Assembly (NCBI RefSeq): GCF_918741285.1
Contig: NZ_CAKKNC010000007.1
Location: 1-64,000, forward strand
From: Sphingobium sp. CECT 9361
GTDB lineage: Bacteria > Pseudomonadota > Alphaproteobacteria > Sphingomonadales > Sphingomonadaceae
Direction of reading: 5' to 3'
DNA: 64,000 nt
Shown here: piece after piece, positions 25,648-34,004 of the stretch
Numbering within the stretch: position 1 is the stretch's first letter
How the letters are laid out: every line of letters begins with the position of its first letter
Program-made: the position numbers and the translations under genes
Notes under the pieces: generated by a model
Told to the model about the DNA's origin: nothing
The model's input: only the letters and a program-made list of their open reading frames with translations
Databases searched by the model: none

Positions 25648-26691
25648 ATGGCGATCACTCCCATCAGCGAACTGAACGACCGCGCACGGGACGTCTTTCG
25701 TCTGGTCGTGGAAAATTATCTGGGTAATGGCATGCCCGTGGCTTCCCGCACCATCGCGCGGCTGGCCACGCTCAACCTCTCCCCTGCCTCGATCCGCAAC
25801 GTGATGCAGGATTTGGAAGAACTTGGCCTGCTGGCCGCGCCCCACACCTCCGCCGGTCGTCTGCCCACCGAAACGGGCCTGCGCCTTTTTGTCGATGGCA
25901 TGATGCAGGCCGCCGAACCCTCGGCAGAAGAACGCCGCGCCATAGAAGCGCGCGTCGGCGAAAGCGGCCCGATCGAAGATGCGCTCTCCGCCGCCACGCT
26001 CGCGCTGTCAGGCCTGTCCGCCTGTGCTGGCATCGTCATGGTGCCCAAACGCGAACCGATATTGCGGCAATTCAGCTTCGTCGGCCTTGGCGATGGTCAG
26101 GCACTTGCCATTCTGGTGGCGCAGGATGGCTCGGTCGAAAATCGCGTGGTGCAATTGCCCCTCGGCATTACCCCGTCGATGCTTACCGAAGCCGCCAATT
26201 ATATGTCGGATCGGCTGGGTGGCCTGACCCTGCGCCAGGCGCAGGCGTTAATGGCACAGGAACTCGACTCCGATCGCCGCATGCTGGACGGCGCTGCGCG
26301 CGAACTCATCGATCGCGGCCTCGCCATCTGGTCGGCAGACAGCGAAAACCGTCCCGTTCTCATCGTGCGCGGTCAAGCGAACCTGATCGACGAGACTGCC
26401 TCGGCGGACTTGGAACGGGTGCGCCAGTTGCTCGACGAGCTGGAAGGAAAGCAGGAAATTTCCCGCCTCCTTGAAAGCGCGCTGGCGGGCACCGCGACCA
26501 AGATATTCATCGGATCGGAAAACAAGCTCTTTTCCCTGTCCGGTTCATCGGTCATAGCCGCGCCCTACCGCGCCGGCGATGGCCGCGTCGTTGGCGTGGT
26601 CGGGGTGATCGGCCCCACACGCTTGAACTATGCGCGGGTGATCCCCATGGTGGATTTCACTGCGCAGACCCTGTCGAGATTGATGAGATGA
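25648..26691 (+). CDS. hrcA: Heat-inducible transcription repressor HrcA
   Basis: A repressor of class I heat-shock genes acting at CIRCE sites. The 347-residue product has an N-terminal winged helix (YLGNGMPVASRTIARLATLNLSPASIRNVM, with LPTETGLRLFVDGM just after) and a GAF-like dimer domain. The C-terminal VGVVGVIGPTRLNYARVIPMVDFTAQTLS is characteristic. No CIRCE element was found beside it in this window. Its stop overlaps the grpE start as ATGA. Confidence 0.96.
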   Translation: MAITPISELNDRARDVFRLVVENYLGNGMPVASRTIARLATLNLSPASIRNVMQDLEELGLLAAPHTSAGRLPTETGLRLFVDGMMQAAEPSAEERRAIEARVGESGPIEDALSAATLALSGLSACAGIVMVPKREPILRQFSFVGLGDGQALAILVAQDGSVENRVVQLPLGITPSMLTEAANYMSDRLGGLTLRQAQALMAQELDSDRRMLDGAARELIDRGLAIWSADSENRPVLIVRGQANLIDETASADLERVRQLLDELEGKQEISRLLESALAGTATKIFIGSENKLFSLSGSSVIAAPYRAGDGRVVGVVGVIGPTRLNYARVIPMVDFTAQTLSRLMR

Positions 26692-27239
26692 CTGAAGAAA
26701 CAATGAACGAAAACACCGCCGAAACCGCAGTCGAAGAAGCGGCAGCACCAGAGGAAACCAATCCGTTGGACGCACAAATCGCCGCGCTTGAGGAAGAAGT
26801 CGCCGTTGCGAAGCAGGACGTGCTTTACGCCCATGCCGAAACGCAGAACGTCCGTCGTCGGCTCGAAAAGGAACTGATCGACGCGCGCGCTTATGCCGCG
26901 ACCGGCTTTGCCCGCGACATGCTGACCATCGCCGACAATCTGTCGCGTGCGCTCGCTGCCATCCCAGCGGACATGCGCGAAGATGAAAAGATGAAGGGTC
27001 TGGTCGTCGGCCTCGAAGCCACCGGCCGCGAACTCGAAAGCGTGTTCCGCAAGAACGGCATCGAAAAGATCGAAGCCATGGGGCAAGCGCTCGACCCCAA
27101 CAAGCATCAGGCGATGGTGGAAATCCCCTCCCCCGATGCCACACCCGGCACCGTCGTGCAGGAAATGCAGGCTGGCTACATGATCAAGGACCGCCTCTTG
27201 CGCCCTGCCTTCGTAGGCGTTGCCAAAGCGGCTGAATAA
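26688..27239 (+). CDS. grpE: GrpE nucleotide-exchange factor
   Basis: Releases ADP from DnaK. The 183-residue protein has an acidic N-terminus, a long coiled-coil region (about 28-85, ALEEEVAVAKQDVLYAHAE then NVRRRLEKE), and the C-terminal beta domain with GMxxxxPNKHQAM-like sequence (ALDPNKHQAMVE) and EMQAGYMIKDRLLRPAFVGV. It is coupled to hrcA by a 4-nt overlap and followed by a terminator. dnaK is not in the window. Confidence 0.97.
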   Translation: MTEETMNENTAETAVEEAAAPEETNPLDAQIAALEEEVAVAKQDVLYAHAETQNVRRRLEKELIDARAYAATGFARDMLTIADNLSRALAAIPADMREDEKMKGLVVGLEATGRELESVFRKNGIEKIEAMGQALDPNKHQAMVEIPSPDATPGTVVQEMQAGYMIKDRLLRPAFVGVAKAAE

Positions 27240-27258
27240 ACGCAGCTTTTCAGGTTGT

Positions 27259-27296
27259 AAAAACGGCGGTGGTCCCAAAGGATCGCCGCCGTTTTT
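27259..27296 (+). terminator. Terminator after grpE
   Basis: The stem AAACGGCGG (27261-27269) pairs with CCGCCGTTT and ends in a five-T run at 27292-27296. It lies 20 bp after the grpE stop. Confidence 0.85.
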
Positions 27297-27328
27297 GTAT
27301 CGGAGCGCTCCGCCCCACCCTGTCCGTC

Positions 27329-27348
27329 ATCCCAGCGAAAGCTGGGAT
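27329..27348. repeat. REP-like palindrome
   Basis: ATCCCAGC-GAAA-GCTGGGAT forms an 8-bp stem with a tetraloop, preceded by GTC. It resembles the GTCATCCC-type palindrome at 45239. Confidence 0.6.
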
Positions 27349-27426
27349 CTCAGGCAACGACGTCCAACACAGCAGCCCAACACCCCAGCCTTCGCCGACG
27401 TAACGGACACATAGCAAAATTATTCT

Positions 27427-27466
27427 ACGATATATCTTGACTGCTCATTTATAAGATATATCTTGA
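27427..27466. promoter_or_regulatory. Putative PadR operator pair
   Basis: ACGATATATCTTGA (27427-27440) and AAGATATATCTTGA (27453-27466) are near-identical direct repeats spaced 26 bp apart. Each contains the palindromic core GATATATC. They lie 32 bp before the PadR gene, so autoregulation is likely. ATAT-centred palindromes are usual for PadR-family regulators. Confidence 0.6.
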
Positions 27467-27497
27467 TCGCATCAAGAACGCTTATCAAGGAACCACA

Positions 27498-28103
27498 ATG
27501 CGATTCTCGGAACATCCTCACTCCCACCACCACGGCCATGGCCGCTTCGCCATCGGTCGCCACGCCGGGGAAGGCCGCCATCGCGGCGGCGGTCGCTTCG
27601 GCGGCGATCCAATGGGCGGAGGCGGCCCCCGCGGCACTCGTCGTCGTCTGTTCGATGCCAGCGAGCTTAAGCTCATCCTGCTCCACCTGATCGCCGAAAA
27701 CCCCCGCCACGGCTACGATCTGATCCGCGCCATCGAGGGTCTGACAGGCGGTGCCTATGCCCCCAGCCCCGGCGTCGTCTATCCCATGCTGACCATGCTG
27801 GCGGACATGGACCTGATCGCCGAACAGCCCGGCGAAGGCACCAAAAAGCTCTTCGGAATCACTTCGCAGGGATCGACTTATTTGGAAGAGAACCGCAACG
27901 ACGCCCTCGACGCGCTCGGTCGGCTCGACATCCTCGCCAAGCGCGCCGAACGCACCGACGGCGCCCCCATCCGCCGCGCCATGGATAATCTCAAAATGGC
28001 GCTCCACAACCGGCTGAGCGGCGACAATGCCGATGCCGACACCGTCCTCAACGTCGCGGCCCTCATCGACGAAGCCGCCAGCAAGATCGAAAGGCTGAAG
28101 TAA
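27498..28103 (+). CDS. PadR-family regulator with His-rich N-terminus (YqjI-like)
   Basis: A 201-residue transcriptional regulator. The N-terminal 50 residues are rich in His and Gly (HPHSHHHGHG near residues 6-15), the kind of extension that binds nickel or iron in E. coli YqjI. The PadR winged helix follows (LKLILLHLIAENPRHGYDLI, then GVVYPMLTMLADMDLI), with a helical C-terminal dimer region. It overlaps the DUF2218 start by 1 nt. DUF2218 genes often accompany siderophore-interacting reductases, which suits a metal-responsive role. The metal and targets are inferred. Confidence 0.88.
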   Translation: MRFSEHPHSHHHGHGRFAIGRHAGEGRHRGGGRFGGDPMGGGGPRGTRRRLFDASELKLILLHLIAENPRHGYDLIRAIEGLTGGAYAPSPGVVYPMLTMLADMDLIAEQPGEGTKKLFGITSQGSTYLEENRNDALDALGRLDILAKRAERTDGAPIRRAMDNLKMALHNRLSGDNADADTVLNVAALIDEAASKIERLK

Positions 28104-28384
28104 TGGCCCAGGCACAAGCCACCGTCCCGACCGAAAACGGCAGCAAATATCTCCAGCAACTGTGCAAGCACTGGAGCCACAAGTTCCCGGTCGACTTCGA
28201 TACGCAAAAGGGGACCATCACCTTCCCCAACGCCATGGCAACCATGGAAGCTGGCCCCGACACGCTACTTGTGAAAGTCGAAGCGCCCGAAGCGGATACA
28301 GTCGACCGGATGAAAGGCGTGGTCGCCGATCACCTCAACCGCTTCGCCTTCCGGGAGGCTCCGCTGCCGTTTAACTGGTTTTAG
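28103..28384 (+). CDS. DUF2218 protein
   Basis: A 93-residue soluble protein of DUF2218. Signatures include YLQQLCKHWSHKFPVDFD, a GTITFPNAMATMEA strand, and the C-terminal VVADHLNRFAFRE with LPFNWF. Its ATG overlaps the PadR stop by 1 nt, so it is in the same transcript. In other bacteria the domain occurs beside or fused to siderophore-interacting flavoproteins, but none lies nearby here. Confidence 0.9.
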   Translation: MAQAQATVPTENGSKYLQQLCKHWSHKFPVDFDTQKGTITFPNAMATMEAGPDTLLVKVEAPEADTVDRMKGVVADHLNRFAFREAPLPFNWF

Positions 28385-28396
28385 GTGTCGACTTAT

Positions 28397-28978
28397 TTAC
28401 TTCGGTAAGCCGTGGATGGTCTGTCCATACACGTTGCCCGCCGGTGTGTACCGGCACACCAGATAGTCGTCGGTCTCGTTCGATGCGACACCGCAACCGA
28501 TGGTAGTCGTGCTCTGCCAGATCATCTGGGTATAATGCCCCACGTCCCGCCAGTCGCCCGTTGTGCTGTAATCCGGCACCGGGCGATGCCGGTAATACCG
28601 TTTCTCGGCAATCCAGGCGTCGGCCATCTCCTCATAGGTAAAGCCCCCGCGCGATCCCATCCATAGGTTCTCGCCCTGCGAAGTCGGCCGACTGGCGCGG
28701 GTACTGTGCTCAAACTTGCGAAGCCGCGCGAGTTCGCGCGCATAGGCCGTCGCCTGCGCCGCCAGCCCGGCGTCCCATGCCACCGGTGCGATCCCGATCC
28801 GCTTGCGCTCGTCATTATGCAGGTCGAGCATTACCGCCTGCAACAGCCGCTCCCTGCGTGGGCGCGGTCGATCCGGCTCGTCCCATCGCGACTGAATATC
28901 CCTCTGGCGATCCGTCTGCGCCTTTGCGCTCATCGGCATAATCGCAAGCCCAAGTAGCCACCACCCCAAATTCCGCAT
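28397..28978 (-). CDS. Secreted CAP-domain (SCP/PR-1) protein
   Basis: A 193-residue protein with a signal peptide (about 1-20, ending AKA) and a CAP domain. The four CAP motifs are recognisable: LDLHNDERKRIG with the first active His, the KFEHSTR region with GENLWMGS, HYTQMIWQSTTTIGCG with the second His, and YLVCRYTPAGN. The HYTQM/GENLW pattern is typical of bacterial members. The role of such proteins is not settled. It runs opposite to hemW, which starts 14 nt away. Confidence 0.93.
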   Translation of the reverse strand: MRNLGWWLLGLAIMPMSAKAQTDRQRDIQSRWDEPDRPRPRRERLLQAVMLDLHNDERKRIGIAPVAWDAGLAAQATAYARELARLRKFEHSTRASRPTSQGENLWMGSRGGFTYEEMADAWIAEKRYYRHRPVPDYSTTGDWRDVGHYTQMIWQSTTTIGCGVASNETDDYLVCRYTPAGNVYGQTIHGLPK

Positions 28979-28992
28979 ACAGACCCCGCATC

Positions 28993-30189
28993 ATGTCCGC
29001 GCACCTTGCCCCGCTATCGATGAACAAGCCCCTAACGACCGAGGCAGGCCCGACCGGCGACCTGGCGCTCTACATCCACTGGCCCTTCTGCGTTTCGAAA
29101 TGCCCCTATTGCGACTTCAACAGCCACGTCCGCGACAGCATCGATCATGCCGCGTGGCAATCGGCCTTGCTGGCCGACATGGCCCATGAAGCGGCACTGA
29201 CGCCGGGGCGCAGGCTCAGCTCGATCTTCTTCGGCGGCGGCACGCCATCGCTGATGCCACCATCCATCGCCGCCGCCCTGATCGCCGCAGCGCAGCGCCA
29301 CTGGACCTTCGCGCCAGACATAGAAATCACGCTGGAAGCCAATCCCAGTTCGGTCGAAGCCGCCCGCTTTGCCGACCTCGCCGCAGCAGGCGTCAACCGT
29401 GTCTCGCTGGGCCTTCAGGCACTGGACGACACTGCCTTGCGCTTTCTGGGTCGCGCTCACGATGTCACCGAAAGCCTCGCTGCCCTCGACACCGCACAAC
29501 AGGTCTTCGACCGCGTAACCTTCGACCTGATCTACGCTCGCCCCGGCCAGAGCGAAACCGACTGGCAGACCGAACTCACCCGCGCGCTGGCGTTCGGCAC
29601 CGGCCACCTTTCGCTCTATCAACTCACGATAGAACCCGGCACCCGCTTCGAATCCATGGTCCGCAAAGGCGATTTCCCTGCTCCCGACCCGGATCACGGC
29701 GCGACCCTTTACGAGCTAACGCAGGCCATGACCGAAGCGGCAGGGCTCCCCGCCTACGAAATCAGCAACCACGCCCGCCCCGGACAGGAAAGCCGCCACA
29801 ACCTTACTTACTGGCGCTACGGCGATTATGTCGGCATCGGCCCCGGCGCGCATGGACGCCGCAACGGCATCGCCACCCAGCGGCACAAGAAGCCGGAAAA
29901 CTGGATGGCCGCGGTCGATCGCAACGCGCACGGCCTAAAAAGCGAAGACATCCTCTTGCCGGAGGACCGCGGCACCGAGGCTCTGCTGATGGGTTTGCGC
30001 TTGCGCGAAGGCGTCGATCTGGAGCGCATCGCGGCGATGTCGGGCGTTGCACGGGAAGCGTTATTGAACGACGATGCGGTCTTCCACCTATCGGCTTTAG
30101 GCCTCGTAAAAGCGGAAGGCCAACGCCTCACGGTACTCCCGCCCGGTATGCTCCTCCTCGATGCAATCCTGCCCCAGATCGTGGTATAG
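28993..30189 (+). CDS. hemW: HemW, radical SAM haem chaperone
   Basis: Delivers haem to respiratory enzymes; related to HemN but without coproporphyrinogen oxidase activity. The 398-residue product has the radical SAM motif CVSKCPYC (Cys33, Cys37, Cys40) and the GGGTPSLMPP and LEANPSSVEAARFADLAAAGVNRVSLGLQ-type segments. The HemN C-terminal domain includes YEISNHARPG. The ATG at 28993 has no good ribosome-binding site, and neither does ATG 29020. The extra conserved Cys of HemN is absent, which supports HemW. Confidence 0.94.
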   Translation: MSAHLAPLSMNKPLTTEAGPTGDLALYIHWPFCVSKCPYCDFNSHVRDSIDHAAWQSALLADMAHEAALTPGRRLSSIFFGGGTPSLMPPSIAAALIAAAQRHWTFAPDIEITLEANPSSVEAARFADLAAAGVNRVSLGLQALDDTALRFLGRAHDVTESLAALDTAQQVFDRVTFDLIYARPGQSETDWQTELTRALAFGTGHLSLYQLTIEPGTRFESMVRKGDFPAPDPDHGATLYELTQAMTEAAGLPAYEISNHARPGQESRHNLTYWRYGDYVGIGPGAHGRRNGIATQRHKKPENWMAAVDRNAHGLKSEDILLPEDRGTEALLMGLRLREGVDLERIAAMSGVAREALLNDDAVFHLSALGLVKAEGQRLTVLPPGMLLLDAILPQIVV

Positions 30190-30199
30190 CATCCCCGTC

Positions 30200-31099
30200 A
30201 TGCCCGCCGCCCAATCCCTGATCGAAGACTGGCGCCGCCATCTCGCGCAGGACCGACGGCGCTCGGTCCATACCGTCCGGGCCTATATCGCCACGGCGGA
30301 GCGGCTGGTGGCTTTCCTGCAAGAGCATCAGGGCGCCAGCGTCACCCGCAACGCCCTGACCACCTTGGCTGCCGCCGACATCCGAAGCTTCCTAGCCGAA
30401 CGGCGCAGCACAGACGACATCGGCAACCTCTCCACCGCGCGCGAATTGTCCGCTATCCACGGCTTCCTCCGCTTCGTGGGCGGAGAAGGCGGGAGCATAC
30501 CGACCCTCAAAGGCCCGCGCGTCAAACGCGGCGTCCCCCGCCCCATCTCGCCCGACGATGTGATCGCGCTGGCGCACGACATTGCCGACACCGCCCGCGA
30601 CGGCTGGATCGGCGCTCGCGACTGGGCCGTGCTCCTCCTGCTCTATGGCGCAGGCCTGCGCATCGGGGAGGCGATGGCGCTGACCGGCGCAATACTCCCA
30701 CTCGAAACCACGCTGCGCGTCACCGGCAAGCGCAACAAGACCCGTATAGTCCCGCTACTGCCGCAAGTGCGCGAGGCTATCGATGCCTATCTCGCCGTCT
30801 GCCCCTATCCCGCTATACCGGACGAACCCCTGTTCCGCGGCGCTCGTGGCGGCCCGCTCTCCCCCGCCCTCATCCGCCGCGCGGTACAGGGTGCCCGCGG
30901 TCGACTAGGCCTCTCGGAACGTACGACGCCCCACGCCCTGCGCCACAGCTTCGCCACACATCTGCTGGGACGCGGAGCGGATCTACGGTCGCTTCAGGAA
31001 CTGCTTGGCCACGCCAGCCTGTCCTCGACGCAAGTCTATACCGAAGTCAACGCCGCGCATCTGCTGGACGTCTATCGCAACGCCCATCCCCGCGCTTAG
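30200..31099 (+). CDS. xerC: Tyrosine recombinase XerC
   Basis: Works with XerD at dif to resolve chromosome dimers. The 299-residue product has an N-terminal SAM-like domain and a catalytic domain with Arg154 (GAGLRIGEA), Lys177, His245 and Arg248 (HALRHSFATH), His271 and Tyr280 (STQVYTEV). The start at ATG 30200 lies 10 nt after hemW; an upstream ATG at 30161 would overlap hemW. The FFVGG-like RFVGGEG and chromosomal context favour XerC over a phage integrase. Confidence 0.92.
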   Translation: MPAAQSLIEDWRRHLAQDRRRSVHTVRAYIATAERLVAFLQEHQGASVTRNALTTLAAADIRSFLAERRSTDDIGNLSTARELSAIHGFLRFVGGEGGSIPTLKGPRVKRGVPRPISPDDVIALAHDIADTARDGWIGARDWAVLLLLYGAGLRIGEAMALTGAILPLETTLRVTGKRNKTRIVPLLPQVREAIDAYLAVCPYPAIPDEPLFRGARGGPLSPALIRRAVQGARGRLGLSERTTPHALRHSFATHLLGRGADLRSLQELLGHASLSSTQVYTEVNAAHLLDVYRNAHPRA

Positions 31100-31102
31100 A
31101 GG

Positions 31103-31714
31103 TCACTCGTCCTTAACAGTCGAAGGTCGCCAGGTTATCAACCGATACACATAGAACAGCCCCGCCAGCACGACCGTAACCGTCGCCGCCGGGCCGATAT
31201 AGGTATCGATCTCCTTGAAATTCGCGCCCAGAATGTATCCCGCATAGGCAAGGATGACATTCCAAATCAACGACCCAGATGCAGTCCACAGCAAGAACCG
31301 GACATGCCCCATACGGAACAATCCCGCTGGCAAGGACACCATTGTCCGCAGCGCGGGCATGAAGCGGAACACGAACACGATGGCCTGCCCATAGCGTGCG
31401 AACACGCCGTTGATCGCCTCGACATCGCGCCATTCCAGCGTAGCCCAGCGACCGTAGCGATCTACCAGCGGCTTTAACCTCTGGATGCCAAGTTTCCGCC
31501 CAATCAGATACCAGAAATAATTGCCAACAGTCGTGCCTGCCGTCCCGAATAGCAGCAACGGCGCCATAGCCATCTGCCCCTGCCCAACGCGGATGCCACC
31601 GATCCCCATGATGATTTCCGACGGAATCGGGGGAAATACGTTTTCCAGCACCATCAGGAACGCAATGCCCCAATAGCCGCCTGCATCGATCAGATGGAAA
31701 ATCCAGTCGGTCAT
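31103..31714 (-). CDS. DedA-family membrane protein
   Basis: An inner-membrane DedA (SNARE-associated) protein of 203 residues. It has the family hallmarks: LENVFPPIPSEIIMGIGG near residue 23, GNYFWYLIGRKLG, the FxRFxPxxR motif as FRFMPALRTMVSLPAG, and about five hydrophobic segments. DedA proteins act in lipid scrambling and membrane homeostasis. It is convergent with xerC, with only 3 nt between their ends. Confidence 0.95.
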   Translation of the reverse strand: MTDWIFHLIDAGGYWGIAFLMVLENVFPPIPSEIIMGIGGIRVGQGQMAMAPLLLFGTAGTTVGNYFWYLIGRKLGIQRLKPLVDRYGRWATLEWRDVEAINGVFARYGQAIVFVFRFMPALRTMVSLPAGLFRMGHVRFLLWTASGSLIWNVILAYAGYILGANFKEIDTYIGPAATVTVVLAGLFYVYRLITWRPSTVKDE

Positions 31715-31741
31715 CGAACCATCGGCGGGCAGCGCGCGCCG

Positions 31742-32701
31742 TTACGCCTGCGCAGCCAGCCGGGCGTCAATAGCGTCCCAGATCATCCCGCCCGTATCTG
31801 TCCCGTCAAACGCATCGATAGACACGATGCCGGTCGGTGAGGTGACGTTGATCTCAGTCAGCCACTCGCCTCCGATCACGTCGATACCGACGAACAGCAG
31901 CCCGCGCTTTTTCAGCTCGGGCCCCATCGCAGCGCAGATTTCCCGTTCGCGCTCGGTCAATTCGGTCTTCGCCGCCGATCCGCCGACGGCAAGGTTCGAT
32001 CGGATTTCGCCCTTGCCGGGAATCCGGTTCACTGCGCCCGCTACTTCGCCATCGATCAGCACGATACGCTTGTCGCCGCTAGCGACGCCGGGAATGAAGG
32101 CTTGAACCATGAAAGGCTCGACCCACGAAGCATTAAAGAGTTCCACGAGCGCCGAAAGATTGGCGCCGTTCTTGCCCACATGAAACACCGCCGTCCCGGC
32201 ATTGCCATAAAGCGGCTTCACGACGATTTCGCCATGCTCGGCAAGGAAGCTGCGCGTTTCCTCCAGGCTGCGGGTAATCATCGTGGGTGGCATGAAGCGG
32301 GCGTAATCCAGCACGAACACCTTCTCCGGCGCGTTCCGCACAGCAGCAGGGTCATTGACCACCAGCGTCTCGCCTTGGATGCGTTCGAGCAAATGCGTCG
32401 CGGTAATATATGACAGGTCGAACGGCGGGTCCTGCCGCATCAGCACCACGTCAATATCGCGGCCAAGGTCCAGCCGGACCGGATCGCCAAATGTGAAATG
32501 ATCCCCCTGTACCTTGCGCACTTCAACCGGGCGGGCATGGGCGATCACCCGTCCTTCGCGCATCGAAAGGTCCGGCGCGAGATAATGGAACAGCTTATGC
32601 CCCCGCGCCTGCGCAGCCAGCATGATGTGGAAAGTCGAATCCCCGGCGATCTTGATCGATTCCATCGGGTCCATCTGCACGGCGACATTAAGGCTGGTCA
32701 T
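31742..32701 (-). CDS. gshB: Glutathione synthetase
   Basis: Joins gamma-glutamylcysteine and glycine using ATP. The 319-residue protein has the typical N-terminal MDPMESIKIAGDSTFHIMLAAQARGH, the mid MRQDPPFDLSYITATHLLE, and ATP-grasp residues around VVKPLYGNAGTAVF. The C-terminal GLLFVGIDVIGGEWLTEINVTSPTG is also present. It lies downstream of rsmI-yraN on the same strand, a standard alphaproteobacterial neighbourhood. Confidence 0.97.
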   Translation of the reverse strand: MTSLNVAVQMDPMESIKIAGDSTFHIMLAAQARGHKLFHYLAPDLSMREGRVIAHARPVEVRKVQGDHFTFGDPVRLDLGRDIDVVLMRQDPPFDLSYITATHLLERIQGETLVVNDPAAVRNAPEKVFVLDYARFMPPTMITRSLEETRSFLAEHGEIVVKPLYGNAGTAVFHVGKNGANLSALVELFNASWVEPFMVQAFIPGVASGDKRIVLIDGEVAGAVNRIPGKGEIRSNLAVGGSAAKTELTEREREICAAMGPELKKRGLLFVGIDVIGGEWLTEINVTSPTGIVSIDAFDGTDTGGMIWDAIDARLAAQA

Positions 32702-32734
32702 AAAACTAATCCGTTCGGTTTCGGGAAGGAGGTG

Positions 32735-33088
32735 TCACCCTCCATGCCAGACGTTGACCAAATGGCGCGGCGGTCGCCCCGGCGCAAGGAGCATCACGTC
32801 GATTCGCATGTCGTCGCCCGGCTGGCAGTAGGTTGCAGCGAGTACTTCCGCAGCCGCAGCGACCCGCGTCAGACGTCGCTCGTCTATTGCAAAGTCCAGC
32901 TCAGCCACACTGCTACGCGCCTTAACCTCAACAAATGCGACGATTCCTGGCTTGCGTACAACCAAATCGACTTCCCCAAGCGGCGTGCGCGCCCGTCGCG
33001 CCAATATCTGCCAACCTTTCAACCGCAGCCACCAGCCACAGATGCGCTCCGCCTGCCGCCCGCGCTTCTCCGCTGCCTGCCGGCTCAT
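32735..33088 (-). CDS. yraN: YraN-family UPF0102 endonuclease-like protein
   Basis: A 117-residue protein of the UPF0102 family with a nuclease-like fold. Visible features are the N-terminal RQAERICGWWLRLKGWQILARR, the PLGEVDLVVRKPGIVAFVEVKAR core with Asp, Glu and Lys of a PD-(D/E)xK-type site, and the R-rich VDERRLTRV-like helix. Its start overlaps the rsmI stop as ATGA. Biochemical function is not established. Confidence 0.93.
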   Translation of the reverse strand: MSRQAAEKRGRQAERICGWWLRLKGWQILARRARTPLGEVDLVVRKPGIVAFVEVKARSSVAELDFAIDERRLTRVAAAAEVLAATYCQPGDDMRIDVMLLAPGRPPRHLVNVWHGG

Positions 33089-33948
33089 CCTTTGAGCACC
33101 ATCGCCCGCGCATAGAGTTCGCGACGATCCAGTCCCAAGGCCTTGGCCACTTCGCCCGCAGCCTTCGACACTGGCAACCGCGCCATCGCTTCGATCAGCG
33201 CCGCATCGGCGTCGTCCTGCGTCGCGGGAGGCGCTTCGCCCGGCGGACCGACGATCACCACGATCTCGCCCTTGGGGGGCGAATCGGCGTAGCGCTGGGA
33301 AAGCTCGGCCAGAGTGCCGGTTACCGTTTCCTCGAATCGCTTGCTAATTTCCCGCACCACCGCCGCTTCGCGATCCCCCAACCCATCGGCCATCGCCGCT
33401 AGACTGTCCGACAGACGCGGGCCGCTTTCGTAGAAGATCAGTGTCGCCCGCAACGCCGCCACTTCGGCCAGCGTATCGCCACGCGCCTTCGCCTTGGACG
33501 GCAAGAACCCCATGAAGAGAAATCGGTCGGTGGGAAGGCCGCTCAGCGTCAGTGCCACGATGGCGGCGCTTGGCCCGGGCAGACTGGTGACGAACCGCCC
33601 CGCGGCTCGCGCATCGCGCACGAGCTTATACCCTGGATCGGAGATCAGCGGGGTTCCCGCGTCGGACAGCAACGCCACGACCTCACGCGCCATCCGGTCG
33701 ATCAGCCGTTGGCGCAGCGTGTCGTTGCTATGGTCGTGATAGGGGACCATCGGCCGGTCGGAACCCGCCGCGCGGAGCAGTTTCGCGCTGACCCGTGTGT
33801 CTTCCACGGCGACAACATCGGCCTTGCGCAATATTTCTGCTGCGCGCGGGCTAAGGTCAGCAAGGTTGCCGATAGGCCCCGCGACGATATAAAGGCCCGG
33901 TTCGAGAGGGGAATCCGTCGAGGCGGATTCATGAGAAGCAGTTTCCAT
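33085..33948 (-). CDS. rsmI: 16S rRNA (cytidine1402-2'-O)-methyltransferase
   Basis: Methylates the 2'-OH of C1402 in 16S rRNA. The 287-residue product shows the tetrapyrrole-methylase fold: GLYIVAGPIGNLADLSPRA, VAVEDTRVSAKLLR, YHDHSN, VALLSDAGTPLISDPGYKLVRDA and SLPGPSAAIVALTLSGL. A C-terminal helical domain follows. It begins the rsmI-yraN-gshB run and diverges from the LppC-like lipoprotein gene. Confidence 0.97.
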   Translation of the reverse strand: METASHESASTDSPLEPGLYIVAGPIGNLADLSPRAAEILRKADVVAVEDTRVSAKLLRAAGSDRPMVPYHDHSNDTLRQRLIDRMAREVVALLSDAGTPLISDPGYKLVRDARAAGRFVTSLPGPSAAIVALTLSGLPTDRFLFMGFLPSKAKARGDTLAEVAALRATLIFYESGPRLSDSLAAMADGLGDREAAVVREISKRFEETVTGTLAELSQRYADSPPKGEIVVIVGPPGEAPPATQDDADAALIEAMARLPVSKAAGEVAKALGLDRRELYARAMVLKG

Positions 33949-34004
33949 AAGGACGCCAGATGACAGAGACGGATGCCGGACCGCAAGCAGGCATATTGCC
34001 GGTG

